DNA from: Vescimonas cirricatena
GTDB taxonomy: Bacteria; Bacillota; Clostridia; Oscillospirales; Oscillospiraceae
NCBI RefSeq assembly: GCF_020687045.1
Contig: NZ_JAJEPW010000008.1
Span: 1-64,000, forward strand
Length of the DNA stretch: 64,000 nt
Direction: 5' to 3'
Positions 51,313-59,808 of the stretch are shown piece after piece. A program made the translations under genes and the position numbers. Below the pieces are notes generated by a model. The model was given only the letters and a program-made list of their open reading frames with translations, ran no database searches and had not been told where the DNA came from. How positions within the stretch are numbered: position 1 is the first letter of the stretch; each line of letters begins with the position of its first letter.

Positions 51313-51340
51313 CCCTCTTCCCATTTTCAACGATATGTGG

Positions 51341-51430
51341 TATACTCTCTGGCGACAGGGACCCGACCTGTCCAAGCGCCGCAAGGCGTTCGTTCGGCCC
51401 GGCGGGGCCGTTCTCTAAACAAAACATGGG
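51341..51430 (+). promoter_or_regulatory. Structured leader of queT, possible preQ1 riboswitch
   Basis: A TATACT -10 box lies at 51341-51346. The 90-nt leader has three GC hairpins: GACAGG/CCTGTC, CGCC-GCAA-GGCG and CGGCCC/GGGGCCG. Genes of the QueT family are typical targets of preQ1 riboswitches, and a third preQ1 class is known from Ruminococcaceae/Faecalibacterium. I cannot match its exact consensus from memory, so this is a context-based call. Confidence 0.4.
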
Positions 51431-51439
51431 AGGTACCAC

Positions 51440-51946
51440 ATGAAACACAAAAACACGCAAAAGCTGACCCTGGCCGCCATGACGGCGGCCGCCTACGCCG
51501 CGCTGTCCCTGCTGGGGGCGGTGTTCGGCCTGACCTTCGGCCCCATCCAGGTGCGCTTCTCCGAGGCGCTGTGCCTGCTGCCGTTCCTGTTCCCGGAAAC
51601 CGCCTGGGGTTTGGGGGTGGGGTGCCTGATCGCCAACCTGTTCAGCCCCTATGGAGCCCTGGACATCGTGGTGGGGTCTTTGTCCACCCTGATCGCCGCC
51701 CTGCTGACCGCCCGGTGCCGCAGTCCCTGGACCGCGGCCCTGCCGCCGGTGGTGTGCAACATGGTGCTGGTGGGGGCCGTGCTGGCCTATGAGACGGCAG
51801 GCACTTCCGCCGCCTTCTGGCCGGCCTATGGGCTCAACGCCCTGACCGTGGGCCTGGGGGAGGCCGTCGCCTGCCTGGTGCTGGGGGTGCTGCTGGTGAA
51901 GCAGCTGCCGAAAATCCCCTATTTCCGGAACCGGCTTGCGTCATGA
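51440..51946 (+). CDS. queT: QueT family queuosine-precursor transporter
   Basis: A 168-residue ECF S-component-like membrane protein with about five segments. Family signature: LTLAAMTAAAYAALSLLG, FGPIQVRFSEALCLLPF and CLIANLFSPYGALDIVVG. It imports preQ1/queuine-type precursors with a shared ECF module encoded elsewhere. GGGAGG precedes the ATG. Confidence 0.95.
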   Translation: MKHKNTQKLTLAAMTAAAYAALSLLGAVFGLTFGPIQVRFSEALCLLPFLFPETAWGLGVGCLIANLFSPYGALDIVVGSLSTLIAALLTARCRSPWTAALPPVVCNMVLVGAVLAYETAGTSAAFWPAYGLNALTVGLGEAVACLVLGVLLVKQLPKIPYFRNRLAS

Positions 51947-51965
51947 TTTCAGCTTCTGTAATAAA

Positions 51966-52007
51966 ATAAATGCTGGGGCCAGGCGGATGCCTGGCCCCAG
52001 CATTTAT
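51966..52007 (+). terminator. Terminator of queT
   Basis: A 17-bp stem (AAATGCTGGGGCCAGGC with GCCTGGCCCCAGCATTT) and a GGAT loop, then ATTATG. Confidence 0.92.
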
Positions 52008-52107
52008 TATGAACCCAGCCTGCACAGGCTATCCGGCGGCGCAGTTGGTTGACGGAAAACCGGGGGTGTGGTACACTGAGGAGACTACTATAAAGCGAGG
52101 GATCATC

Positions 52108-52704
52108 ATGGAAGAAACCAGGAGCTTCGGCTATATCTGCCCCAAATGCGGACGGGCGGTCATGGCCCGGCGCAGCGCCTTTTCCCTGGCGGCGGCCGCC
52201 GCCCATATCGAGTGCCCCTGCGGCCAGTCCGACATGCTCATCGAGACCGACGGCTCCCGCTTCCGCCTGTGGGTGCCCTGCGGCCTGTGCGGCGAAACGC
52301 ACCAGGCCGAGTGCAGCGCCGACGCAGTGCTGCGGGGCCGGGGCATCGGCCTGGCCTGCCCCAAGACCAGGCAGATCTGCTGCTATGTGGGCCAGGAGGA
52401 CCAAGTGTCCGCCCAGATGGAGCAGCTGGCCGTCCGGGCCGCCAAGGAGAAGGCGGAGGACCCGGAGGCCTTCACCGACAACATTATTATGTATGAGGTG
52501 CTGTCGGAGCTGAAGGACATCGCCGCCCGGGGCGGCATCCGCTGCCGCTGCGGCAGCACCCGCTACGGCATCCAGGTCCACCGGGACTCCGTGGACCTGT
52601 GTTGCCAGGACTGCGGCGGCAAGCTGCGTCTGCCCGCCGCCACCGACGAGGATCTGGACCGCCTGTGCTGCCAGATGACCCTGACCATTCCGGGGAGGGC
52701 GTGA
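52108..52704 (+). CDS. Multi-CxxC zinc-ribbon protein
   Basis: A 198-residue cytoplasmic protein with paired cysteines in YICPKCGRAVM, IECPCGQSD, VPCGLCGETH, a central helical part (AAKEKAEDPEAF) and CRCGSTRYG/CCQDCGGKL near the end. At least two zinc ribbons are likely. Function unknown. The ATG at 52108 follows GCGAGGG. It ends 1 bp before the CDF gene. Confidence 0.8.
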   Translation: MEETRSFGYICPKCGRAVMARRSAFSLAAAAAHIECPCGQSDMLIETDGSRFRLWVPCGLCGETHQAECSADAVLRGRGIGLACPKTRQICCYVGQEDQVSAQMEQLAVRAAKEKAEDPEAFTDNIIMYEVLSELKDIAARGGIRCRCGSTRYGIQVHRDSVDLCCQDCGGKLRLPAATDEDLDRLCCQMTLTIPGRA

Positions 52705-52705
52705 C

Positions 52706-53875
52706 ATGATGGAGCTTCTCTCCCGCTGGTTCATCCGGGACCGGGATAACGTCACGGACCCCCGGGTCCGCCGGGCCTATGGCCAGCTGTGCGGCTTTGT
52801 GGGCATCGGGCTGAACATCCTGCTGTTTGCCGGGAAGTTCTTCGCCGGTACCCTCAGCGGCTCCGTGGCCATCACCGCCGACGCCTTCAACAACCTGTCC
52901 GACGCCGGGTCCTCGGTGGTGACCCTGCTGGGCTTCCGCCTGGCCGGGAAAAAGCCGGACCCCCAGCACCCCTTCGGCCACGGGCGGCTGGAATATGTCT
53001 CGGGCCTGATCGTGGCGGGGCTGATTCTGCTGATGGGCGTGGAGCTGGCCAAGTCCTCGGTGGAGAAAATCCTCCACCCGGCGGCGGTGGATTTCAGCGT
53101 CATCGCCCTGGTGATCCTGGCGGTGTCCATCTGCGTGAAGCTGTATATGTGCCTGTATAACCGGCGGATCGGCAAAAAAATCCGTTCCGCCGCCATGGAG
53201 GCCACCGCCGCCGACAGCCTGTCCGACACGGCGGCCACCGCCGCCGTGCTGCTGGCCATGCTCATCGCCAAGTGGACCGGCCTGGACATCGACGGCTGGG
53301 TGGGCCTGGTGGTGGCGGGCTTCATCCTGTTCTCCGGGGTCAAATCCGCCCGGGAGACCATCAGCCCTCTGCTGGGCCAGCCGCCGGAAAAGGAATTTGT
53401 GGACCGGATTCAGGCCATTGTCCTGTCCCATCCGGAGATTCTGGGCCTGCACGACCTGGTGGTCCACGACTACGGCCCCGGCCGGGTGATGGTGTCCCTC
53501 CATGCGGAGGTCCCGGCCCACGGGGACCTGCTGGAGCTCCACGACGTGGTGGACAACATCGAAATGGACCTGTCCTGCCAGCTGAACTGCCAGGCGGTGA
53601 TCCATATGGACCCGGTGGTCACCGACGACGGCCTGACCGGCCCCCTGCGGAGCCGGGTGGCGGAGCTGGTGAAGCAGGTGGACCCCGCCATCACCATCCA
53701 CGACTTCCGAGTGGTGGCCGGTCCCACCCACACCAATCTGGTGTTTGACGCGGTGGTGCCCTTTGACGAAAAGCTCACCGCCGCCCAGGCGGCGGAGAAA
53801 ATCCGCGCTCTGGTCCGCACCATGGACGACGGCCGCTACTTCGCCGTGGTGACGGTGGAGAATTCGTACATCTGA
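52706..53875 (+). CDS. Cation diffusion facilitator (metal exporter)
   Basis: A 389-residue CDF antiporter exporting divalent metal. About six membrane segments in the first 210 residues carry the metal-site motif DAFNNLSDAGSS in segment 2 and EATAADSLSDTAAT in segment 5. The HPFGHGRLEYVSG loop is typical. A cytoplasmic ferredoxin-like domain follows (VHDYGPGRVMVSLHAEVPAH), with an extra C-terminal domain. Mn/Fe/Zn choice is not decidable by eye. Confidence 0.93.
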   Translation: MMELLSRWFIRDRDNVTDPRVRRAYGQLCGFVGIGLNILLFAGKFFAGTLSGSVAITADAFNNLSDAGSSVVTLLGFRLAGKKPDPQHPFGHGRLEYVSGLIVAGLILLMGVELAKSSVEKILHPAAVDFSVIALVILAVSICVKLYMCLYNRRIGKKIRSAAMEATAADSLSDTAATAAVLLAMLIAKWTGLDIDGWVGLVVAGFILFSGVKSARETISPLLGQPPEKEFVDRIQAIVLSHPEILGLHDLVVHDYGPGRVMVSLHAEVPAHGDLLELHDVVDNIEMDLSCQLNCQAVIHMDPVVTDDGLTGPLRSRVAELVKQVDPAITIHDFRVVAGPTHTNLVFDAVVPFDEKLTAAQAAEKIRALVRTMDDGRYFAVVTVENSYI

Positions 53876-53880
53876 CCCCG

Positions 53881-54219
53881 GGAAGCGGCTTGCGCAGCCT
53901 AAGACATTTCTCTATCACAAAGAAACTGGCGATTAACGGGCATGACTATGTAAGCCTGGCAAAGGATACCGCCCACCGCCAGTTGGGGACGATACAGGAC
54001 TATTACGAAACGCCGGAGGACAGCGTAAGAATTGATACGGCAAAAGCGATTGGAAAACTTCTTATCCGCTCTGATGAATCGGATTCTGAATCCCAAGTGA
54101 CAATCTCACTGGAAGATGAAGATTTTGCAAAAAAGCTTGAGGAAGTGGCTTCTGATTCAGCCGGAAAACAGATGCTTGAGTTTGCTATTGCTATGTACGA
54201 AAAAAATAATTCAGACTAA
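53881..54219 (+). pseudogene. C-terminal fragment of a tyrosine recombinase
   Basis: Composition turns AT-rich right after the CDF gene, and a frame opens that matches the end of an integrase: SLRHFSITKKLAINGHDYVS (the HxxR box without its His), KDTAHRQLGTIQDYYETPED (second His and catalytic Tyr) and a 55-residue tail. It has no start codon with ribosome site, and the N-terminal two thirds are missing. Its position 240 bp from a tRNA fragment supports the reading as an integrase scar. Confidence 0.6.
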
Positions 54220-54410
54220 CAGCGGTCATTCTACACAAACCGTACGGAATACCGCTAATCACCCAAAAATTCGGCTACTGTACAAAACCGCTGATTTTAC
54301 TGTATAATAAAAGCGATACGAAATACACGAACCATGATTCCCTTGCAGCAATAAAAGAGAAAAACCTCTCCAAGCGAAGCTTGATTATTTTTTCTTTTGC
54401 TGCTCAATAA
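54220..54410. other. AT-rich non-coding stretch
   Basis: No gene. It contains a small CAAGC-GAA-GCTTG hairpin (54371-54383). Nothing else is recognised. Confidence 0.4.
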
Positions 54411-54445
54411 AAAAACCGAAAACCCTTGAAAACAAAGGCTTTCGG
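54411..54445 (-). terminator. Terminator downstream of the tRNA-Arg fragment
   Basis: On the minus strand CCGAAAGCCTTTG pairs with CAAGGGTTTTCGG (two wobble pairs) and is followed by GTTTTTTTATT. It is placed just after the 3' end of the tRNA fragment. Confidence 0.75.
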
Positions 54446-54455
54446 CGTTATTATC

Positions 54456-54500
54456 TGGCGCGCCAAAAGGGATTCGAACCCCCGGCCTTCCCCTTAGGAG
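54456..54500 (-). other. 3' half of tRNA-Arg(CCT), probable attachment site
   Basis: On the minus strand this reads from the anticodon loop (CTCCTAA, anticodon CCT) through a variable loop, the T arm (GGGGGTTCGAATCCC) and the acceptor strand ending TTGGCGCGCCA. The 5' half (D arm and matching anticodon stem) is absent; the sequence to the right cannot pair. Such 3' fragments are left at one end of elements that integrate into a tRNA gene. The element should lie to the right. Confidence 0.8.
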
Positions 54501-54738
54501 TATGGCTTACCATGTGATACACGGTTCGGATGTAACTTCCAATATCATCCCTTACGCAGAATGACTTGTAGTAAACGAACTTTATGGTGCAAAACACCTA
54601 TTCTGACGCAGTTTTATGTGTCCGTTGGGTGGTCCTATTAGCAAATTCTTAGCAAGAGGACACCCAGCCAAAGCCGATTGCTACTGCCATTCTTCACTCC
54701 CTTAGTCAAAATGACAAGGCAAATACATGGAGGTTACT
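54501..54738. other. Non-coding stretch at the element edge
   Basis: No gene seen. It ends with the ACATGGAGG ribosome site of the truncated excisionase-like reading frame. Confidence 0.4.
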
Positions 54739-54831
54739 ATGGACAAGAAAGAGAAAAAGTCACTGCCGGAACCGCGCACATACACCGTGGAACAGATTGC
54801 AGCCATGCTTAACATTTGTCACTTGATGTAG
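54739..54831 (+). pseudogene. Truncated excisionase-like protein
   Basis: A good ATGGAGG site precedes 30 codons: a charged start, then RTYTVEQIAAMLNI, the first helix of an excisionase-type helix-turn-helix, after which the frame runs into an unrelated end and TAG. The recognition helix is missing. Confidence 0.6.
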
Positions 54832-54853
54832 GGTGGTTCAAAACGAACCACCC
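54831..54853 (+). terminator. Small hairpin
   Basis: GGGTGGTTC and GAACCACCC pair around AAAAC. The T run is weak (CACTTT). Confidence 0.5.
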
Positions 54854-54977
54854 CACTTTGCAGGGCAAATTCCGTAAAATGAGCTGTTGGTCACGCCGTG
54901 CAGCAGTTGCCATACACACAAAATCAAGTGGTCAAAATGACCTCTTGATTTTCAGAACCTAATTTGGGAGGTATTGA

Positions 54978-55157
54978 ATGAAAGAAACGCCAAACACAGC
55001 AAAGGAACACAAGGAAATTCCGGCAGGAACGTTCAACATGAGGATAGGCGGCACCACCTATGTTGTCTGCGTTCATTTCAGCAAGGAGAGCAAGGACACG
55101 CTGGAAGATAAGGTGAAACGCCTGATGCGTGAAGATGTAAGAGCCGCTAATTTCTAA
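54978..55157 (+). CDS. tnpW: TnpW-type transposon-encoded small protein
   Basis: A 59-residue protein of the transposon-encoded TnpW type: PAGTFNMRIGGTTYVVCVHF, then SKESKDTLEDKVKRLM. TTGGGAGG lies 7 nt before the ATG. These proteins accompany mobile elements of gut Clostridia; the role is unknown. It immediately precedes the VirD4 fragment. Confidence 0.75.
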   Translation: MKETPNTAKEHKEIPAGTFNMRIGGTTYVVCVHFSKESKDTLEDKVKRLMREDVRAANF

Positions 55158-55158
55158 C

Positions 55159-56061
55159 GTGAAAATTATCTGTAATATCTCCGTTTTCTATCTTGACAAA
55201 ACTGTTCCGAAAGGGACCTTGCTGCCGGAGATCGGCACTTTCCTGGAACGGAAGAAATACCGTATCAAGTGCCTCAACCTGATAAACTTCCGAAAATCCA
55301 TGAAATACAACCCTATTGCCTACATCCGGTCAGAGAAAGATATCTTAAAGCTGGTGAACGCCCTGATTATGAACACGAAGGGCGAAGGCGAAAAATCTTC
55401 GGAAGATTTCTGGGTCAAAGCGGAACGCCTCTATTATTCCGCACTGATTGGCTACATCTGGTACGAGGCCACGGAGGAAGAAAAGAACTTCATCACACTT
55501 CTGGACCTTATCAATGCCAGTGAAGCCAGAGAAGATGACGAAACCTTTGAAAATCCCGTGGATATCGCGTTCAAGGAGCTGGAAAAGGACAAGCCCAACC
55601 ACTTCGCGGTGCGGCAATATAAAAAGTACAAATTAGCCGCCGGCAAAACCTTAAAATCCATTCTCATTTCCTGCGGTGCCCGGCTTGCTCCCTTCGATAT
55701 CAAGGAGCTGCGGGACCTGATGGAGTATGACGAACTGGAACTGGATACCCTGGGCGACCAAAAGACGGCATTGTTTGTGATCCTGTCGGATACGGACAGC
55801 ACTTTCAATTTCGTGGCCGCCCTCATGTATAGTCAGCTTTTCAATCTGCTCTGCGACAAGGCGGATGACTTCTACGGCGGGCGGCTGCCCGTCCATGTCC
55901 GTCTGATCCTGGACGAGTTTGCCAACATCGGCCAGATACCGAACTTCGATAAGCTGATTGCCACCATCCGAAGCCGTGAGATATCGGCTTCTATTATTTT
56001 GCAGTCGCAGAGCCAGCTAAAAACCATCTACAAGGACGCGGCAGATACCATACCTAAGTAA
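55159..56061 (+). pseudogene. VirD4/TraG coupling protein fragment
   Basis: The middle part of a coupling ATPase distinct from the copy at 11637. Family segments NTKGEGEKSSEDFWVKAERL, DTLGDQKTALFVILSDTDST and Walker B VRLILDEFANIGQIPNF are intact. The N-terminal membrane region and Walker A are missing; the frame begins inside a degraded DPKGTL motif. The C-terminal third is lost where the sequence runs into an inverted mazF fragment at about 56040. Not functional as a coupling protein. Confidence 0.85.
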
Positions 56062-56345
56062 TTATCAATCCTGCTTTTATCAATGGTACGAATCTGTTCC
56101 AGCTGAACAACGGACGCTTCTTTGAATGCAGGATTGTCGTAAATAACAAAGTGCGTCGGCATATTCGCTTTCTTATGGATTCTGGTGGTGACCGTTGCCA
56201 CAATCAATGTGGGAGCGTGTTTATTACCGGTATCGTTCTGAATGACGATAACCGGACGGATGCCGCCTTGTTCCGACCCAACTACCGGGTCCAGATTGGC
56301 GCAATAAATATCACCACGGCAATATACCCAATTTTCTTTCATCAT
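56028..56345 (-). pseudogene. MazF/PemK-like toxin, C-terminally truncated
   Basis: The frame has 105 residues: the PemK start YCRGDIYCANLDPVVGSEQ, RPVIVIQNDTGNK, LIVATVTTRIHKK and VVQLEQIRTIDKSR. The usual last helix is replaced by a short end (GMVSAASL) encoded by the VirD4 fragment on the other strand. Catalytic residues are in the retained part, so residual activity cannot be excluded. It is related to the intact copy at 31347. Confidence 0.75.
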
Positions 56346-56859
56346 GTGCCATGACCTCCTTTCGTTGGGTATGTAATAACTGACTGCCCGAAAGGAATCA
56401 GGCAGTCAGTCCAAAAGTCTATGTGTCCCATATTTGCCACGCACCCCTGGGAAAGAGGGCTTACGCCCTCAGGGAATCACCGAACGACTGATTGCGAATC
56501 AGTTCCATAGGAATCTAACCTCTGCCGGGTTCTCCGCCAGCTCCGTAGAGAAGTAGCTTTAATCCTGTTGCTTTCATGGCCGTATTGGGAGCAACCCAAT
56601 ATTTACAAGCCAGTATTGATCGCTGGCATCGGGAGAGAGACAACTACTTAATTTATAGAAGAAAGTCGTTCTGTTTCTCTGTCCGATACGTCACGGCGTA
56701 CCGCTGATGTGGCTGATGCTCTCGCACCGGCAACAGGAACGTATTCGATGACTGTGTATTCAGTTTTCAAGGATCAAGCAGCCGATTTTCTTTGGCTGTA
56801 TCTAAATTGTACCTGTTCCTCATGCAAGTTTTTATTGCCTCGTAGGTATAGTTTCGAGG
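56346..56859 (-). other. Structured non-coding region upstream of the mazF-like gene
   Basis: About 500 bases with no gene. Several strong hairpins occur: CTGACTGCC/GGCAGTCAG (56381-56409), GAGGGC/GCCCTC near 56455-56470 and ACTGATT/AATCAGT near 56487-56503. Read on the minus strand it would be a long leader for the mazF-like gene. A purine-rich AAAGGAGGTCATGG site lies next to the start. The RNA class is not recognised. Confidence 0.45.
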
Positions 56860-57075
56860 TTATTCACGACCTAAAAATATGTAATCAAGGGTTGTATCAA
56901 AGCGCACAACCAATTCGATTGCCAAATCAATAGAGATACCTCTGTTGCCGTTTTCAATCCGTGCAATGGTGTTTGCGGCAACACCTAACTGCTCCGCAAG
57001 CTGTTCTTGTGTAAGCCCATGTTTTCTTCTCAATGCTTTAATTCTTTTTCCGCTTTCAACCAAGTCGTAATACAT
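56860..57075 (-). CDS. XRE family regulator (small)
   Basis: A 71-residue protein consisting of one helix-turn-helix: RIKALRRKHGLTQEQLAEQL, then GVAANTIARIENGNRGISID. GGAGGAACG precedes the ATG at 57075; longer frames upstream lack a ribosome site. Likely regulator of the decayed element. Confidence 0.88.
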   Translation of the reverse strand: MYYDLVESGKRIKALRRKHGLTQEQLAEQLGVAANTIARIENGNRGISIDLAIELVVRFDTTLDYIFLGRE

Positions 57076-57188
57076 TTTCGTTCCTCCGTGTTTTTGAATT
57101 TTTGAAGTTGCAAAATCAAAAACAGAGGGAGGAGATCGTGCCCGATTCTCAATGCCCTTTGCCATCTGCCCGTCCTCCTTGCAGGCAT

Positions 57189-57221
57189 AAAAAAAGAGCC
57201 GGAGTAAATTACTCCAAGCTC
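57189..57221 (-). terminator. Terminator of the leftward ArpU-like gene
   Basis: On the minus strand GAGCTTGGAGTA pairs with TACTCCGGCTC and seven Ts follow. A second, weaker minus-strand hairpin with TTTTTT lies at 57266-57298. The rest of 57076-57425 shows no gene. Confidence 0.85.
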
Positions 57222-57425
57222 TCGTTCATGCCTTTGTGTTAAAATGAAGGAAGATAGGCAGGTATAAAAAAGCCCCGTACCCATTACAGGCACGAGGCGT
57301 AACTCTCTCTATTCAATTTTATGCCGCTATCTCCCAGCATAGCCATTTTAACACTGGACAAGTCGGACTTTCAGTAGGGAAACCGTCGTATTTTCATCGG
57401 ATTTTAGTCGGACTAAAATCCTGTC

Positions 57426-57989
57426 TTAGCACTCACAATAACACAAGGCTTCTTCCTCCCTGGCACTTTCCAGGAAATCTTTCAATTTAGGAATGGCTGT
57501 TCCCCAAAGTGACATACCAAATAACAGTATCGCTTCCTTCTTTCGATCATAGTAGGTGCTGCGTTCCATATTCAGAACCTCCAGCATTTCTGATTCCTTG
57601 TACTTGAAGCGATTGAGATATGCTTTTGAGATAATCTCGCAGTACAGAGCGCCTTTATCTGGATATTCTCTGATTTTCAACATAGCCATATCTACCAGTT
57701 CAATGATCCACTTTGTCTCGAATAAGCTACGAATGCGTTCTTCAAATCGTTCTCTCGCTTCATCCGGAGCAAAGTTCTCCAGATAAATCAACGCACCATC
57801 TAAACTATCACCGTAAGTACAAATAAGGGTATCACATACATCATTTGCACGATCAATGGTAGACCAGCACACCTCTCGATATATGGATAAAATCAGCTTT
57901 GCTCTTTCGTACAGAACCTTCTCGTCAATGTTCTGCATCCGGCAAAGCATTCGAATATTGCTTAATACCTGTGTATTATATCTGCTCAT
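57426..57989 (-). CDS. ArpU-like phage/element regulator
   Basis: A 187-residue helical protein. The C-terminal part (YKESEMLEVLNMERSTYYDR, then KKEAILLFGMSLWG) resembles the sigma-like DNA-binding end of ArpU-type late regulators. The first two thirds are unclassified. It is transcribed away from the XRE/ImmA operon and ends before strong terminators. Confidence 0.6.
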   Translation of the reverse strand: MSRYNTQVLSNIRMLCRMQNIDEKVLYERAKLILSIYREVCWSTIDRANDVCDTLICTYGDSLDGALIYLENFAPDEARERFEERIRSLFETKWIIELVDMAMLKIREYPDKGALYCEIISKAYLNRFKYKESEMLEVLNMERSTYYDRKKEAILLFGMSLWGTAIPKLKDFLESAREEEALCYCEC

Positions 57990-58079
57990 TCAGAATCTCC
58001 TTTCAGCCTAATCCATAAAATAAGAATTCCTTTCTAACTCCTGTCACTTGGCTAAAGGGAAACAAATACCATGGGACAA

Positions 58080-58245
58080 GAATGACTATAACTTCCGATA
58101 TATGATTAAAAAACAGAAGTAAAAACCGGAAGTTCTTGACTTTATAAAAGTTCCGACATATAATTAAGCGGAATTAAAACTTCTGTTGTGATTCTCATTA
58201 TAACATCTTTCAGAAGTTTGTCAACAAATAATCGGAAGTTACGAA
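58080..58245 (+). promoter_or_regulatory. Promoter with repeated operator motifs
   Basis: TTGACT (58136-58141) and TATAAT (58159-58164) are 17 nt apart. Copies of CGGAAGTT/AACTTCCG or close variants lie around them (near 58091, 58126, 58150, 58211 and 58233), some over the -35/-10 region. They probably bind the XRE protein encoded next, giving autoregulation and control of the divergent gene. Confidence 0.75.
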
Positions 58246-58275
58246 TAAATATTTTTTGAAAGGAAGGACACTACC

Positions 58276-58725
58276 ATGACATTTGGAGAAAAAATTAAAG
58301 AAGCTCGTTTGGCTATGAACCTATCTCAAACGGAGCTTGCCCAGATGACCGGCATCTCCGAAAGATCCCTTTACACTTATGAGCAACTCGGAACGCTCCC
58401 CAGAAAAAGCAACATCAGAAAGCTTGCTGAAGCGCTGCATATCTCTGTGTCCTATCTTTTGGATGAATCTGAAACAGACAGCCAGAGCCATATAGATCAG
58501 GATATGTTTATTTTAGAGGCAAAGGAAAACTTCGGTTCAAAGGGAGCAAAAGAAGCTCAGGAAGTGCTGGGTCGTGTAAATTCTCTGTTTGCCGGTGGAG
58601 AATTGGACGAGGACGCAAAAGATGTATTCTTCCAGGCGATTATGTCAGTCTATATGGACTCTAAGAAAACAGCACGGGAAAAGTACACTCCGAAGAAATA
58701 CAGAAAGCATAAAGATAAAGAGTAA
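58276..58725 (+). CDS. XRE family repressor
   Basis: A protein of 149 residues. The N-terminal helix-turn-helix (MTFGEKIKEARLAMNLSQTE, ELAQMTGISERSLYTYEQLG) is followed by a helical multimerisation part and a basic tail. It pairs with the ImmA/IrrE protease gene 51 bp downstream, the usual repressor-antirepressor arrangement of ICEBs1-like elements. Confidence 0.93.
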   Translation: MTFGEKIKEARLAMNLSQTELAQMTGISERSLYTYEQLGTLPRKSNIRKLAEALHISVSYLLDESETDSQSHIDQDMFILEAKENFGSKGAKEAQEVLGRVNSLFAGGELDEDAKDVFFQAIMSVYMDSKKTAREKYTPKKYRKHKDKE

Positions 58726-58776
58726 AATCCTCAAGCACAGAATCTGTTTTCTGTGTGCGATTCGGAGGTGAAGCAA

Positions 58777-59331
58777 ATGAAAACGGCAGAGCATATCATT
58801 GAAACTGTCGATAAGCTTGTGCGAAAATATCACACCAGAGACCCTTACGAGTTGTGTCAGCTGTTAGGTATCAAAATCCATTATTACGATTTACAGAAGA
58901 AATTGAAGGGCTTCTTCTATTACCAGTCCAGACAGAAGAATATCGTGATAGATCACAATGTGAACGGTATCCTTGAATGTATCTTAGTCGCACATGAATT
59001 AGGACACGCTGTCCTGCATACGAAAATCGCCATGATGCACGGCTTTCAAGAAATGGAAGTGTTTGATGATAGATCAATCGAAGAAAACGAAGCAAACTTC
59101 TTTGCGGCAGAGCTTCTGTTAGAAGATGAGGAAGTTCTGGAATGCCTTTCGGAACACACATTTTTTGAAACTGCTAAAATGCTCTATGTACCGGCAGCAT
59201 TATTAGACTACGAATTCAGCCTGCTCCATGAAAAAGGGGTGCTGGTAAATCCGATGTATATTCGTAAAGCAGATTTCCTAAAGAGAGACCTCCACGCCTA
59301 CGATAACGACATTGATTATGGCGATATATGA
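58777..59331 (+). CDS. ImmA/IrrE family metalloprotease
   Basis: A 184-residue zinc protease with the HEXXH motif in LVAHELGHAVLH and a downstream Glu in ENEANFFAAELLL. In ICEBs1, ImmA cleaves the ImmR repressor to induce the element; the same logic is inferred here with the XRE protein upstream. GGAGGTGAAG precedes the ATG at 58777. Confidence 0.92.
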   Translation: MKTAEHIIETVDKLVRKYHTRDPYELCQLLGIKIHYYDLQKKLKGFFYYQSRQKNIVIDHNVNGILECILVAHELGHAVLHTKIAMMHGFQEMEVFDDRSIEENEANFFAAELLLEDEEVLECLSEHTFFETAKMLYVPAALLDYEFSLLHEKGVLVNPMYIRKADFLKRDLHAYDNDIDYGDI

Positions 59332-59808
59332 ATATCAGTTCTTTATTTCCTTACAGAAAAAGTCCACCAGTACGATGCGCAGTATTTCTAAAAACTTTTG
59401 AAAAAAGCGGCGATTGATATTTAACCAAATCGCCTCCGACACTCTATCGGCTATATTTTACTTAAAATGAACAACTATTAGGAGAGATTGAGACAAGTAT
59501 AAAACAACTATCTTTTGACACTGTGCATTTCTTAATAATTAGACTGTAAAAGTTCACCTGCTTCAAGGTTGTAATTGTGAACATAAAGACAAAGGCTGGT
59601 AGGGTTTATCTGCCAGCCCACAATTATGATTCACACGCAGCATTACTGCGTTTCACGATCAGCAGATGTTCTTAATGTAATAGCATACACGGTTTCTGCT
59701 GTTCCATTAGTTATGCTGCCGTCGTAATATTAGTAGACGCAAAAATTCCCCCTTATAGAGTTTGATAGCTTGTTTCATCAGTTCCATACGACGCACTTTT
59801 CCTGGAGC
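59332..59808. other. AT-rich non-coding region
   Basis: No gene. Two hairpins are visible: GGCGATT/AATCGCC near 59409-59436, and GGCTGG/CCAGCC near 59591-59617. The latter is followed by CACAATTATG, not a clear terminator. Confidence 0.4.

Noticed and set aside
54456..54540. Complete tRNA-Arg gene
   Set aside because: Only the part from the anticodon loop to the 3' end is present. The bases to the right cannot form the D arm or the anticodon stem.
57030..57293. 87-codon minus-strand frame overlapping the XRE gene
   Set aside because: No ribosome site, no family resemblance, and it overlaps terminators and a clear regulator gene.
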